Shown piece by piece: positions 43,788 through 51,643 of a stretch of 64,000 bases of DNA. The DNA comes from Geomonas sp. RF6 (GTDB lineage: Bacteria > Desulfobacterota > Desulfuromonadia > Geobacterales > Geobacteraceae). A program made the translations under genes and the position numbers. Location of the stretch: assembly GCF_021044625.1 (NCBI RefSeq), contig NZ_CP087999.1:2311001-2375000 (forward strand). The letters run 5' to 3'. How positions within the stretch are numbered: the stretch's first letter is position 1; every line of letters begins with the position of its first letter. Below the pieces are notes generated by a model, which worked only from the letters and a program-made list of their open reading frames with translations, searched no databases and was not told the DNA's origin.

Positions 43788-45121
43788 TCCGCTTCGAGAG
43801 TCAACGGGTTTCCCTCTGGTATATGCGCCTTGCCCTCGTCCTCTTCTGCCTGCAGGTGACGATGGGGTTGTGGCTCTCCATAAACTACGCCTTCACCCTC
43901 CCGCAGGAGCTCGTGGACGTCTTTGCCTTCAGCACGGCGCGCTCCATCCACACCAATGTGCTCGTCGCCTGGATGCTCCTCGGATTCATGGGGGGAACCT
44001 ACTTCATCCTCCCCCTGGAGTGCGACCGGGACCTGTACAGCACGAAGATCGCCTGGGCGCAGCTGATCATCTTCGCCGGCGCTGCGGTGACCGCGGTGGT
44101 CGGTTTCCTCTTCCGCTGGACCCGTGGAAAGCCGCTCCTGGAAATCCCCTTTCCGCTGAACATTCTCATCGTGGTGGCGGCGCTTCTCTTCATCACCAAC
44201 GTGGCGCTCACCATCATGAAGTCAAAGGAGAGGACCGCGCTGCAGTGGATGCTCCTCGGCGGCGTCGTCTCCTTGGCTCTCCTCTACCTCTTCGGAATTC
44301 CCTTCTACCAGAACCTCAACACCGACTACTTCTACTGGTGGTGGGTTATCCACCTCTGGGTGGAAGGCTCCTGGGAGGTGGTCACCGCCGCCATCGTCGC
44401 CTTCATCATCATGGAGGTGACCGGCGTCGACCGGAAGGTGGTGGAAAAATGGCTCTACGTGGAGACGGCCCTTTTCCTCTTCACCGGCATCGTCGGTACG
44501 GGGCACCACTACTACTGGATCGGCGCCCCCGACTACTGGCTCTGGTGGGGGGGCGTTTTCAGCGCGTTGGAGCCGCTCCCCATCGTCCTCATGGTGGTGG
44601 ATACCTGGATGCACGTGCGCGAGAGGAAAAACCCCATCATCAACCGGCTCACCTGGACCTACATCATCGGGCTCGCCATCTACCACCTCGTGGGGGCCGG
44701 GCTATGGGGATTCATGCACACCCTACCGCCGATAAACTATTACACCCATGGCAGCCAGATCACCGTTTCCCATGGCCACCTCGCCTTCTTCGGGGCGTAC
44801 GCGTTGCTGAACCTCACCATCTTCTACTTCGCCTTCCCCCGTGCGAAGAACATACGCAGGTACCGGGACACCGCGGGGCAGTGGGGCTTCTGGATCATGT
44901 CGATCAGCATGTTCCTTCTGGGGCTCGTCTTCGGCATCGCCGGGATCTTGCAGACCTACCTGGAGCGATTCCTCGACATCGGATACAGCACAGCGCACAT
45001 AACCATGATGTTCTGGTTCAGGATCGCGCTCATCATCGGGATAATCTTTTTGTGCGGCGTCCTTACCACGGTATGGCATCTCTTCACCCTGAAGCCGCTG
45101 GAGGAAGGGACGGCGGAGTAG
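43784..45121 (+). CDS. norB: nitric oxide reductase large subunit
   Basis: NorB is the membrane subunit that couples two NO to N2O at a heme b3/FeB site. The 445-residue protein has 12 membrane helices. H56 (HTNVLVAWMLLGFMGG) and the HGHLAFFGAYALLNL histidines are heme b ligands; TGHHYYWIG holds the FeB histidines. It lacks the long N-terminal extension of quinol-type qNor, so it depends on the NorC subunit. Close relatives reduce NO under nitrite or denitrifier-derived stress. Confidence 0.93.
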   Translation: MIRFESQRVSLWYMRLALVLFCLQVTMGLWLSINYAFTLPQELVDVFAFSTARSIHTNVLVAWMLLGFMGGTYFILPLECDRDLYSTKIAWAQLIIFAGAAVTAVVGFLFRWTRGKPLLEIPFPLNILIVVAALLFITNVALTIMKSKERTALQWMLLGGVVSLALLYLFGIPFYQNLNTDYFYWWWVIHLWVEGSWEVVTAAIVAFIIMEVTGVDRKVVEKWLYVETALFLFTGIVGTGHHYYWIGAPDYWLWWGGVFSALEPLPIVLMVVDTWMHVRERKNPIINRLTWTYIIGLAIYHLVGAGLWGFMHTLPPINYYTHGSQITVSHGHLAFFGAYALLNLTIFYFAFPRAKNIRRYRDTAGQWGFWIMSISMFLLGLVFGIAGILQTYLERFLDIGYSTAHITMMFWFRIALIIGIIFLCGVLTTVWHLFTLKPLEEGTAE

Positions 45122-45200
45122 CTCATTTCCCTTTCAGCGGTCGATTGACTGTCAGAGGAGGCACGGTAGTCTCATTGGATGTGACTTGGAGGCGCGTAGT

Positions 45201-45214
45201 TGTGACAGATCACA
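45201..45214 (+). promoter_or_regulatory. CRP-type half-site pair before hao-like gene
   Basis: TGTGA-CAGA-TCACA is a perfect inverted repeat with FNR-type spacing (N4) and CRP-type half-sites, 22 bases before the cytochrome ATG. It may be a binding site for a CRP/FNR-family regulator, most simply as a repressor site or for a downstream overlap. Confidence 0.4.
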
Positions 45215-45236
45215 CAAAGCCAAGAAAGGAGGAGAC

Positions 45237-46457
45237 ATGAAAAGGAAGATCAATGGATGGTCAGTGCTTTTGGTAGCAGTGACCCTTGCCGCGACCTCAT
45301 CCGTTGCATTTGCGGCAAAGAAGTCGGCATGTATCACCTGCCACGAAAAGGTGACGCCGGGGATCGTGACACAGTTTTTGTCCGGGAAGATGGGGCAGAC
45401 GATGGACTGCTCCAGCTGTCATGGCTCGGAGCACAAGTCCGCCACGGACGTCGCCAAGGCGAAGCTGCCAACCCCTGATACCTGCGGCACCTGCCATCCG
45501 GCGCGCGTGAAGGAGTTCCGCCAAGGGAAGCATGCCCTGGCGTGGGCGGCGATGAAGGCGATGCCGATGGTGACCCACCAGCCAGCGGCGGTAGCAGGCG
45601 CGGATCTCAAGGGGTGCTCCGCCTGTCACAAGATCGGGGACAAGGCCGCGAGCGAACTCACCCGCTACGGCACCGGCGCCTGCGACTCGTGCCATACCCG
45701 TCACCGCTTCTCCAAGGCCGAGGCCAGGGACCCGAGGGCGTGCCGCACCTGCCACATGGGCTTTGACCATCCGCAGTGGGAGATGTGGCAGACCTCGAAG
45801 CACGGCACTGTGTACGAGATCGAGCCGACCAGCGGCCGCGCACCGACCTGCCAGACATGCCACATGCCGGACGGCAGTCACGGCGTCATGACCGCCTGGG
45901 GCTTCCTTGCTCTCAGAATGCCGGAAGACGACAAGGCGTGGCTGAACGACCGCGTAACGATTCTGAAGGCGATCGGCGTGCTGGACGAAAAGGGGAACCC
46001 GACGGAGCGCTTCGACGCGGTGAAGGTCGCGAAAGTCGCGCGTCTTACCAAGGAGGAGTTCGCGAGGGAGCGTGACAAAATGGTGCAGACATGCTCCAAG
46101 TGCCACTCCAAGTCGTACGCGCAGGCGAACCTGAAGGCGGGGGACGACGTGATACGCGAGGTGGACAAGATCTTTGCCGACTCCATCCGCACCGTCAACG
46201 CGCTCTACCAGGACGGCATCCTGAAAAAGCCCGCGGACTGGAAGTACGCGCCGGATCTCCTGCAGTTCTACGAGGCTAAGACCGCAGCGGAGCAGGAGCT
46301 CTATCTCATCTTCCTGGAGTACCGGCAGCGCGCCTTCCAGGGAGCCTTCCACCAAAACCCGGACTACATGCACTGGTACGGGTGGGCGAAGGTGAAGGAG
46401 GCAGCGGCGCGCATCAAGGAGGATGCGGAGCGGATGCGCCGCGAGCATAAAAAGTAG
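45237..46457 (+). CDS. octaheme cytochrome c, hydroxylamine oxidoreductase family
   Basis: The 406-residue protein has a signal peptide (cleavage near AFA-A) and eight CxxCH sites: CITCH, CSSCH, CGTCH, CSACH, CDSCH, CRTCH, CQTCH and CSKCH. The spacing and the tail HQNPDYMHWYGW place it in the HAO family. Some members oxidise hydroxylamine; others without the tyrosine-heme cross-link reduce nitrite or NO to hydroxylamine/ammonia. Which applies needs alignment. It starts after AGGAGGAGAC and follows norCB by 115 bases. A terminator follows it, closing the unit. Confidence 0.88.
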   Translation: MKRKINGWSVLLVAVTLAATSSVAFAAKKSACITCHEKVTPGIVTQFLSGKMGQTMDCSSCHGSEHKSATDVAKAKLPTPDTCGTCHPARVKEFRQGKHALAWAAMKAMPMVTHQPAAVAGADLKGCSACHKIGDKAASELTRYGTGACDSCHTRHRFSKAEARDPRACRTCHMGFDHPQWEMWQTSKHGTVYEIEPTSGRAPTCQTCHMPDGSHGVMTAWGFLALRMPEDDKAWLNDRVTILKAIGVLDEKGNPTERFDAVKVAKVARLTKEEFARERDKMVQTCSKCHSKSYAQANLKAGDDVIREVDKIFADSIRTVNALYQDGILKKPADWKYAPDLLQFYEAKTAAEQELYLIFLEYRQRAFQGAFHQNPDYMHWYGWAKVKEAAARIKEDAERMRREHKK

Positions 46458-46492
46458 CGCCCTCTCGGGAATGAAGGGGCTGATCTTTCACC

Positions 46493-46526
46493 GGAAGGCG
46501 GGGCGCAAGTCCCGCCTTTCCTTTTT
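46493..46526 (+). terminator. Rho-independent terminator after octaheme gene
   Basis: AAGGCGGG (46496-46503) pairs with CCCGCCTT (46511-46518), followed by TCCTTTTT. It lies about 40 bases beyond the stop. Confidence 0.85.
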
Positions 46527-46574
46527 GTGCGCCCTCAAAGGAGTAGGGAGGTAGTATGTCCCTCTCGTCGAAGA

Positions 46575-46760
46575 GGCTTCCGGGAATTCGGGAGGAACGT
46601 GGGTACCTTGCCACGAAGCACCTGCAGAAGGCCTGACGTTCCCCCCTTCGCAAAGGCTCTTACGAGAATTCCGGGGAAGCCGTAGTATGTTCCAATGAAG
46701 GGCCGCAGGAGGCCTCGCGTCCCCCCCTTTGCGAAGGGGGGACAGGGGGGATTTGACTTG
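46575..46760. repeat. composite repeat copy 3
   Basis: The block has TTCCGGGAATTCGGGAGGAA, GGTACCTTGCCACGAAGCAC followed by CTGCAGAAGGCC, then TTCCCCCCTTCGCAAAGGCT and a CCCCCCCTTTGCGAAGGGGG copy. It shares modules with 37700-37830. Confidence 0.75.
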
Positions 46761-46925
46761 GCCAGGACCCTCCTGCAAGTGCGCAACTGCTGTGATCTCA
46801 AGCGATTTTTTTGATTCCGCTTTGCAAAAAACTGGTGGGGCGTATGTCGTTGATCCGCAGCACTGCGGTTCGATGTCCGAGATGTACTGTTAAACGGGCT
46901 GCGGTTCTGGAGGAGACTTGAAGAT

Positions 46926-47060
46926 CAAATCCCCCCTGCCCCCCCTTCGCAAAGGGGGGAACGCTGGGCCTTCTGCAGTGCTTCGTGGCAATGTACCCAC
47001 CCTTCCCCGGAATTCCCGGATGAACCTTCGCAAAGGGGGGGACGCGAGGTCTCGTGCAGC
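46926..47060. repeat. composite repeat copy 4
   Basis: AAATCCCCCCTGCCCCCCCT with TTCGCAAAGGGGGGAACG, CTGCAGTGCTTCGTGGCAAT with GTACCCACCC, and GATGAACCTTCGCAAAGGGG. The 710-base spacer 46458-47167 is thus mostly terminator and repeats; 46760-46925 shows nothing else. It faces copy 3 in inverted orientation. Confidence 0.75.
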
Positions 47061-47167
47061 GCTTGGTTTATTAATCCCCGGGATGCGCAGTAGGCCCGTG
47101 GAGAGGGGGTTGAAGATCCGGGCGCGACCATGATATCGTCAGAAGTGGAGCAGGAGAGCCTATGTAA

Positions 47168-47815
47168 ATGGCCATCAAGGTGCTGCTTGTCGACGACCAC
47201 AGACTGGTCAGGGAAGGGGTTAGAAGAATACTCGAGGGTGAGCCCTCCATCGAGGTCGTCGGTGAGGCCGACACTGGACGTCTCGCCGTCAGCATGGCAA
47301 AGGAGCTCGGCTCGGGAGTCGTCCTCATGGATCTCTCCATGCCCGATATGAACGGCATAGACGCTATTCGCCAGATCTCCGCCGACGCTCCCGACGTCCG
47401 CTGCGTCGTCCTCTCCATGCACTCCACACCGCGCTTTGTCACGGAGGCAATCGGCGCCGGGGCGAAGGGGTATCTCCTGAAGGACTCGGCGGGAAAGGAG
47501 CTGATGGAGGCGATACGCGCCGTCGCTCGCGACACCGTCTACTTGAGCCCCGCCATCGCCGGTGTCATCGTCCATGACTATCATCGGCGCTTCTCCAGCG
47601 CGGCGCCGGTGGAGGAGCCGGTCATCTCGGCCAGAGAGCGGCAGGTACTCCAGGCGTACGCGGAAGGGAAGAACACGAAGGAGATAGCCTACCACCTCGG
47701 GCTCAGCATCAAGACGATCGAGTCGCACCGCGCTCAGATCATGAAAAAGCTTGGGCTACGCACGGTAGCAGACATGGTCAGATACGCCATCCGCGAAGGA
47801 ATCATCTCCCTCTAA
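47168..47815 (+). CDS. NarL/FixJ family response regulator
   Basis: The 215-residue protein has a receiver (D9 D10, D54 in LMDLSMP, S82 in LSMHS, K104 in YLLKDS) and a C-terminal LuxR-type helix-turn-helix: SARERQVLQAYAEGKNTKEIA and the SIKTIESHRAQIMKKLG recognition helix. No sensor kinase is adjacent. It shares layout with the regulator at 48235-48879 but is clearly diverged. The ATG is preceded by AGGAG 13 bases away, a weak spacing. Confidence 0.92.
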   Translation: MAIKVLLVDDHRLVREGVRRILEGEPSIEVVGEADTGRLAVSMAKELGSGVVLMDLSMPDMNGIDAIRQISADAPDVRCVVLSMHSTPRFVTEAIGAGAKGYLLKDSAGKELMEAIRAVARDTVYLSPAIAGVIVHDYHRRFSSAAPVEEPVISARERQVLQAYAEGKNTKEIAYHLGLSIKTIESHRAQIMKKLGLRTVADMVRYAIREGIISL

Positions 47816-48234
47816 TAGTCCCGTCTTCGTCCACGCTGTTAATTCTGCACCTCCTCTTCCCCATGCCTCATCCTCAATCGCTCGGCTTCGCTTTTGCCAA
47901 TGCGTCACTTGGGGAATCCCTGATGCGCTCTAGGGGATTCAGGAAGTGACATCGCGGAATGGATGATACTGCACCCCGCTTCTTTTACCTACAATACGCT
48001 CACCACACCGTCCGCCCCACCTTTGCCCGACGCTGCACCCTCTCGTCTTCTAGGGGATTGCCGAAAGCGGCTCTAGGGTTTTGGCTGATATCCTTTTTGT
48101 TTATTTTTCAGTAACTTTACTTCTTCAGCAACACCGTCTGCTGCAACGGCGCCTCCACCTCAGTCCCCTACGGAACTTGTTCGAGGGGGAGTGTGCCGCA
48201 TGGCACGCAGGGTAGTCCCAACTATGGAGTGTGC
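47816..48234. promoter_or_regulatory. 419-base spacer with repeated TCTAGGGGATT
   Basis: TCTAGGGGATT occurs at 47929-47939 and again at 48049-48059, exactly 120 bases apart, and a shorter CTCTAGGG is at 48071-48078. All are in the region upstream of the second NarL-type gene and may be binding sites for that regulator or for the first. No gene was found. Confidence 0.4.
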
Positions 48235-48879
48235 ATGACAATAAAAGTAGCACTAGTAGATGACCACACGGTCGTGCGGGAGGGGCTGAAAGCCCTCCTT
48301 GGCAAGGCTGGAGATATAGAAGTAATCGCAGAAGCTGTCAACGGCAAGGAGGCCGTGGAAAAGGCGTGTGCCGCGCACGTGGTTATCATGGATCTCAACA
48401 TGCCGCAGATGAATGGTATCCAGGCGACGACCGCCCTCGCCTCAAAAAAACCTGAGGTGAAGGTCCTCTTTCTCTGCTCGGCGCAAGACCGCCCCAATGT
48501 GATGGCAGCACTGAAGGCGGGGGCGAAAGGATACCTCGGCAAGAGCTGTTGCGGCGACGAGCTCATCGACGCTGTGCGGGCTGTCCATTCCGGAAACGCC
48601 TACTTCGGGAAGAACATCACCGAGGTGCTGGTGGAGGATTACCGCAACCGTGTCGGTTCAGACGGCGAGGGTAGCACCATCCCCCTGTCACCGAGGGAGC
48701 AGGAAGTCCTGCAGGAGATCGCAGACGGCCGCAACACGAAGGATATCGCCTTTACCCTCGGGCTCTCGGTGAAGACGGTGGAGACGCACCGTCTGCGCAT
48801 CATGAAAAAGCTGGACCTGCACAGCCTGCAGGATCTGACGAAGTACGCCATCCGCGAAGGTATCTCCTCCCTCTGGTAA
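48235..48879 (+). CDS. NarL/FixJ family response regulator
   Basis: The 214-residue protein has the receiver aspartates D9 D10 and phosphoacceptor D53 (IMDLNMP). FLCSAQD has a serine at the usual Thr/Ser switch, and the lysine is in GYLGKSC, which is followed by an unusual CC pair. The C-terminus is a LuxR-type helix-turn-helix (SPREQEVLQEIADGRNTKDIA). ATG 48235 was chosen over 48193. It is a paralogue of the gene at 47168 and also lacks a kinase neighbour. Confidence 0.92.
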   Translation: MTIKVALVDDHTVVREGLKALLGKAGDIEVIAEAVNGKEAVEKACAAHVVIMDLNMPQMNGIQATTALASKKPEVKVLFLCSAQDRPNVMAALKAGAKGYLGKSCCGDELIDAVRAVHSGNAYFGKNITEVLVEDYRNRVGSDGEGSTIPLSPREQEVLQEIADGRNTKDIAFTLGLSVKTVETHRLRIMKKLDLHSLQDLTKYAIREGISSLW

Positions 48880-48884
48880 AACTA

Positions 48885-48907
48885 TCCCGCACCGCCAAGG
48901 TGCGGGA
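48885..48907 (+). terminator. stem-loop after the second NarL gene
   Basis: TCCCGCACC (48885-48893) pairs with GGTGCGGGA (48899-48907), followed by ACCTTTCTT. It is a 9-bp stem with a broken T-run, a likely terminator before the chemosensory block. Confidence 0.7.
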
Positions 48908-49142
48908 ACCTTTCTTCCGCCTCCCCCTCCTGCAGGGGGAGCGCCCGCACCGTCCCATCCCCACGACCACTTTCCGCAACCCCGCCGGCGAGTCTCCCAC
49001 GTCAAATTCACCTTTTCCTTCCGTGCCATTGGCTGCCGGTAATCTGGCGCTAAGAGCTTCCCTTTTCTCCTCTCCTTTTTCTCTGATCAACTTGCACCCC
49101 CCCTGCACCGATACTTACCCTTGTGAAGAGACAGCATTGCCT

Positions 49143-49499
49143 ATGGCTGCCGCGGCTGGCGGCCGTGCAGAAAAAGAATGGAGAAAAGCAGTGACAGAAG
49201 AAAGAACCCCGCCCCCCCTTGACGCTTCCGGGGGTAGCCGCGAGGAAAGCACCTCCAGCTTCATACGCCTCGCTATAGCAGGAAAGGCGCTCCCGGGGAG
49301 ACAGATCCTCCGGGAGGTGGTCGAGCTGGTGCAGGCCCAGGGGGAGCACTCCGCCCTCGTCGCCGATGCCTACTTCAGGACTGCACTGCGCCTTCAGGAG
49401 GAGGGAATGCTCGGGGAAGCCGCCTTCTTCCTGAGGCTCTCGCACTACCTCGTCCCCACCCCCGCCGTATTGGAACAGCTCTCTCTCATGAGCGACTGA
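49143..49499 (+). CDS. small helical protein upstream of the chemosensory operon
   Basis: The reading frame runs upstream without natural limit; ATG 49143 gives 118 residues and GTG 49191 (preceded by TGGAG) gives 102. The C-terminal 75 residues look like two or three helices of a repeat type (RQILREVVELVQAQGEHSAL, YFRTALRLQEEGMLGEAAFF). No family is recognised. It lies about 200 bases ahead of the receptor gene and may be an unlinked or leader gene. The 48908-49142 stretch before it shows no feature. Confidence 0.5.
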   Translation: MAAAAGGRAEKEWRKAVTEERTPPPLDASGGSREESTSSFIRLAIAGKALPGRQILREVVELVQAQGEHSALVADAYFRTALRLQEEGMLGEAAFFLRLSHYLVPTPAVLEQLSLMSD

Positions 49500-49707
49500 G
49501 CCTTAATCTGCCTCAGCTATCATTTGCCATCCCCAATCTCTCCCTCCGGATCTCTCTGATTTAATGCCATGAAGTGCCGTCGATAAGAGCTTCAAGTTCT
49601 GTAACAGCCTGTATTAGCGTCGATATTGGGCCGCTGACACTTCGGGCCCGAGAGTGTGTTCATAAAGAAGGATAAACAGCAGCATACACAAAAGGAGAAA
49701 CAGAAAG
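49500..49707 (+). promoter_or_regulatory. promoter region of the chemosensory operon
   Basis: This 208-base gap has GCCG-T-CGATAA (49576-49586), a near match to a flagellar sigma-28 -10 box with one inserted base and TTTAA upstream. A small stem, GGGCCGC.../GCGGCCC-like, is absent; a GGGCC/GGGCCC pair occurs near 49628-49646. The ribosome-binding site AAGGAG is at 49691. Confidence 0.3.
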
Positions 49708-51627
49708 ATGGCACTCGTGAAGAAACAGATCAGCACCTCCTCCCGCACAGCTGGCGCCACCGAATCAAAGAGCTCTGCCGTGGCATCGCGTGAGGCGGAG
49801 GCGCAGCGCAAGAAGGCGCGCACCCTCGCGAAGCAGCAGCAGGCAGCCGAGCGCATCGCCGCCGCGACCGGGCAGCTGACGGCAGGGATCAACGAGGCGG
49901 CCAGTGCCGCAGAAGAGCTGAAGCGCTCCACTGACCAGATCGCCAAAGGTGCGGAAGAGGCCTCCGGCGCTGCACAGGAGTCCCTCGCCGCCTTCAAGCA
50001 GGTTTCCGTTGCCATCGCACGTCAGCTGCAAAACGCCGACATAGGCCAGGCGAAGGCCGAAACCATCCAGACCCTGGTCGGCAAGACGACTTCCGACATC
50101 AACCAGATGGTCACCACTGTCGGCGTCACCGCCCAGCGCCAGGCGGCCTCCGTGGAACTGGTGGCCGAGCTCGAGCAGCAGGCTGCAAACATCGGCGACA
50201 TCATCAAGGCGGTGGTCCGCATCGCCGACCAGACGAACCTCCTCGCGCTGAACGCAGCGATCGAGGCGGCACGCGCCGGGAAGCACGGGAAGGGGTTTGC
50301 CGTGGTCGCCGACGAGGTGAGGACGCTTGCCGAGACCTCCGAGAAGAGCGCGAAGCAGATCTCCGATCTCGTAGGGCAGATCCAGTCGGAGGTGAAAGCG
50401 ATCGCCGAGGGGATCGGCAACTCCGCGAAGACCGTCGAGGCGGAGGTGGAAAACGGCAAGACGATCACCGCCCAGCTGGAGCAGATCCGGGTCGACCTCG
50501 TGGAGATCGTGAAGGGCGTTTCGGAGATCGCCACCGGCGCCTCCCAGTCGAGCGTTGCGGCCGAGCAGGCGCTGAAGGGGTCCGAGGCGATCGCCGCGGC
50601 CGCCGAGGAGCAGTCCGCCGCCGCCGAGGAGTCGGCGAAGACGGTGGAGGAGCAGACCGCAGCACTCGCCGAGTGCGAGTCCACGGCCCAGAACCTCTCC
50701 GAGCTCGCCGAGGACCTGAAGAATTCCACCGATGTGGCAAAGGACGCCGAAGAAGTCGCTTCCTCCGCCGAGGAGCTCTCCAGCGCGGTCTCCGAGATCA
50801 ACCGCTCCGGTGCGCAGATCATGGCAGCGATCGAGCAGATCAGGAAGGGGGCCGAGGTGCAGTCCGCCGCCGCCGAGGAATCCGCCGCAGCCACGAGCCA
50901 GATCGAGAAGGGGGTGGAAATCGCCCAGGCACGCGCCACCGCGAGCAACGACAAGATCCTCGCCATCAAGGGGCTGCTGGAGACGAACAAGGCGTCCGTC
51001 GACGCGCTCATCACCGGGATCTCTTCCTCCGCCGAGGCATCGCGCGACAGCATAAAACAGATCAAGGCGCTGGAGCTGGTCTCCCGCCGCATCGACAAGA
51101 TCGTCGACGCCATCACCACCGTCTCCATCCAGACGAACATGCTCGCGGTAAACGGCTCCATCGAGGCGGCGCGCGCCGGTGAGTTCGGCAAGGGGTTCGT
51201 GGTGGTCGCCACCGACATCAGGAACCTCGCCCACGACTCCGCCGAGAACGCTGACCGCATCAAGGACCTCGTGAAAGCGGTGCAGGACCAGATCGGCCTC
51301 GTAGGCCGCGACCTGGACGAAATCGTCGCCACCACCCAGAACGAGGTGGAGAAGGCAAAGACCTCCACCGGCAACCTCATCCTCATCGAGCGTGACATAG
51401 CGGTCGTCGAGACCGGCGCGCAGGAGATACTGGCCGCCTCCAACGAGATCGCCGCAGCGGTCATCCAAGTGAAGCAGGGGGTGGAGCAGATCTCCGCCGC
51501 CGCCCAGGAGGCGGACAAGGCCGCCACGGAGGCCGCCGCCGCGAAGCAGCAGTCGCAGGGGGCGGAGGAGCTCGCCGCAGCCATCGAGGAAATCGCTTCC
51601 CTCGCCGACGAACTCCAGAGCGCCTAG
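49708..51627 (+). CDS. soluble chemoreceptor with two signalling tips
   Basis: The 639-residue coiled-coil protein has no membrane helix and no ligand domain. It contains two separate kinase-control hairpin tips: residues 170-195 ([20 protein letters not shown]) and 471-496 ([20 protein letters not shown]). Each is flanked by long heptad helices with Glu/Ala-rich methylation-like sites. Most receptors have one tip; the double form has been grouped as class 40+24H in receptor surveys (recalled). It is the first gene of the cheW-cheB-cheR-cheA operon and probably its input. Confidence 0.9.
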   Translation: MALVKKQISTSSRTAGATESKSSAVASREAEAQRKKARTLAKQQQAAERIAAATGQLTAGINEAASAAEELKRSTDQIAKGAEEASGAAQESLAAFKQVSVAIARQLQNADIGQAKAETIQTLVGKTTSDINQMVTTVGVTAQRQAASVELVAELEQQAANIGDIIKAVVRIADQTNLLALNAAIEAARAGKHGKGFAVVADEVRTLAETSEKSAKQISDLVGQIQSEVKAIAEGIGNSAKTVEAEVENGKTITAQLEQIRVDLVEIVKGVSEIATGASQSSVAAEQALKGSEAIAAAAEEQSAAAEESAKTVEEQTAALAECESTAQNLSELAEDLKNSTDVAKDAEEVASSAEELSSAVSEINRSGAQIMAAIEQIRKGAEVQSAAAEESAAATSQIEKGVEIAQARATASNDKILAIKGLLETNKASVDALITGISSSAEASRDSIKQIKALELVSRRIDKIVDAITTVSIQTNMLAVNGSIEAARAGEFGKGFVVVATDIRNLAHDSAENADRIKDLVKAVQDQIGLVGRDLDEIVATTQNEVEKAKTSTGNLILIERDIAVVETGAQEILAASNEIAAAVIQVKQGVEQISAAAQEADKAATEAAAAKQQSQGAEELAAAIEEIASLADELQSA

Positions 51628-51643
51628 ACAGGAGCCAACAAAA

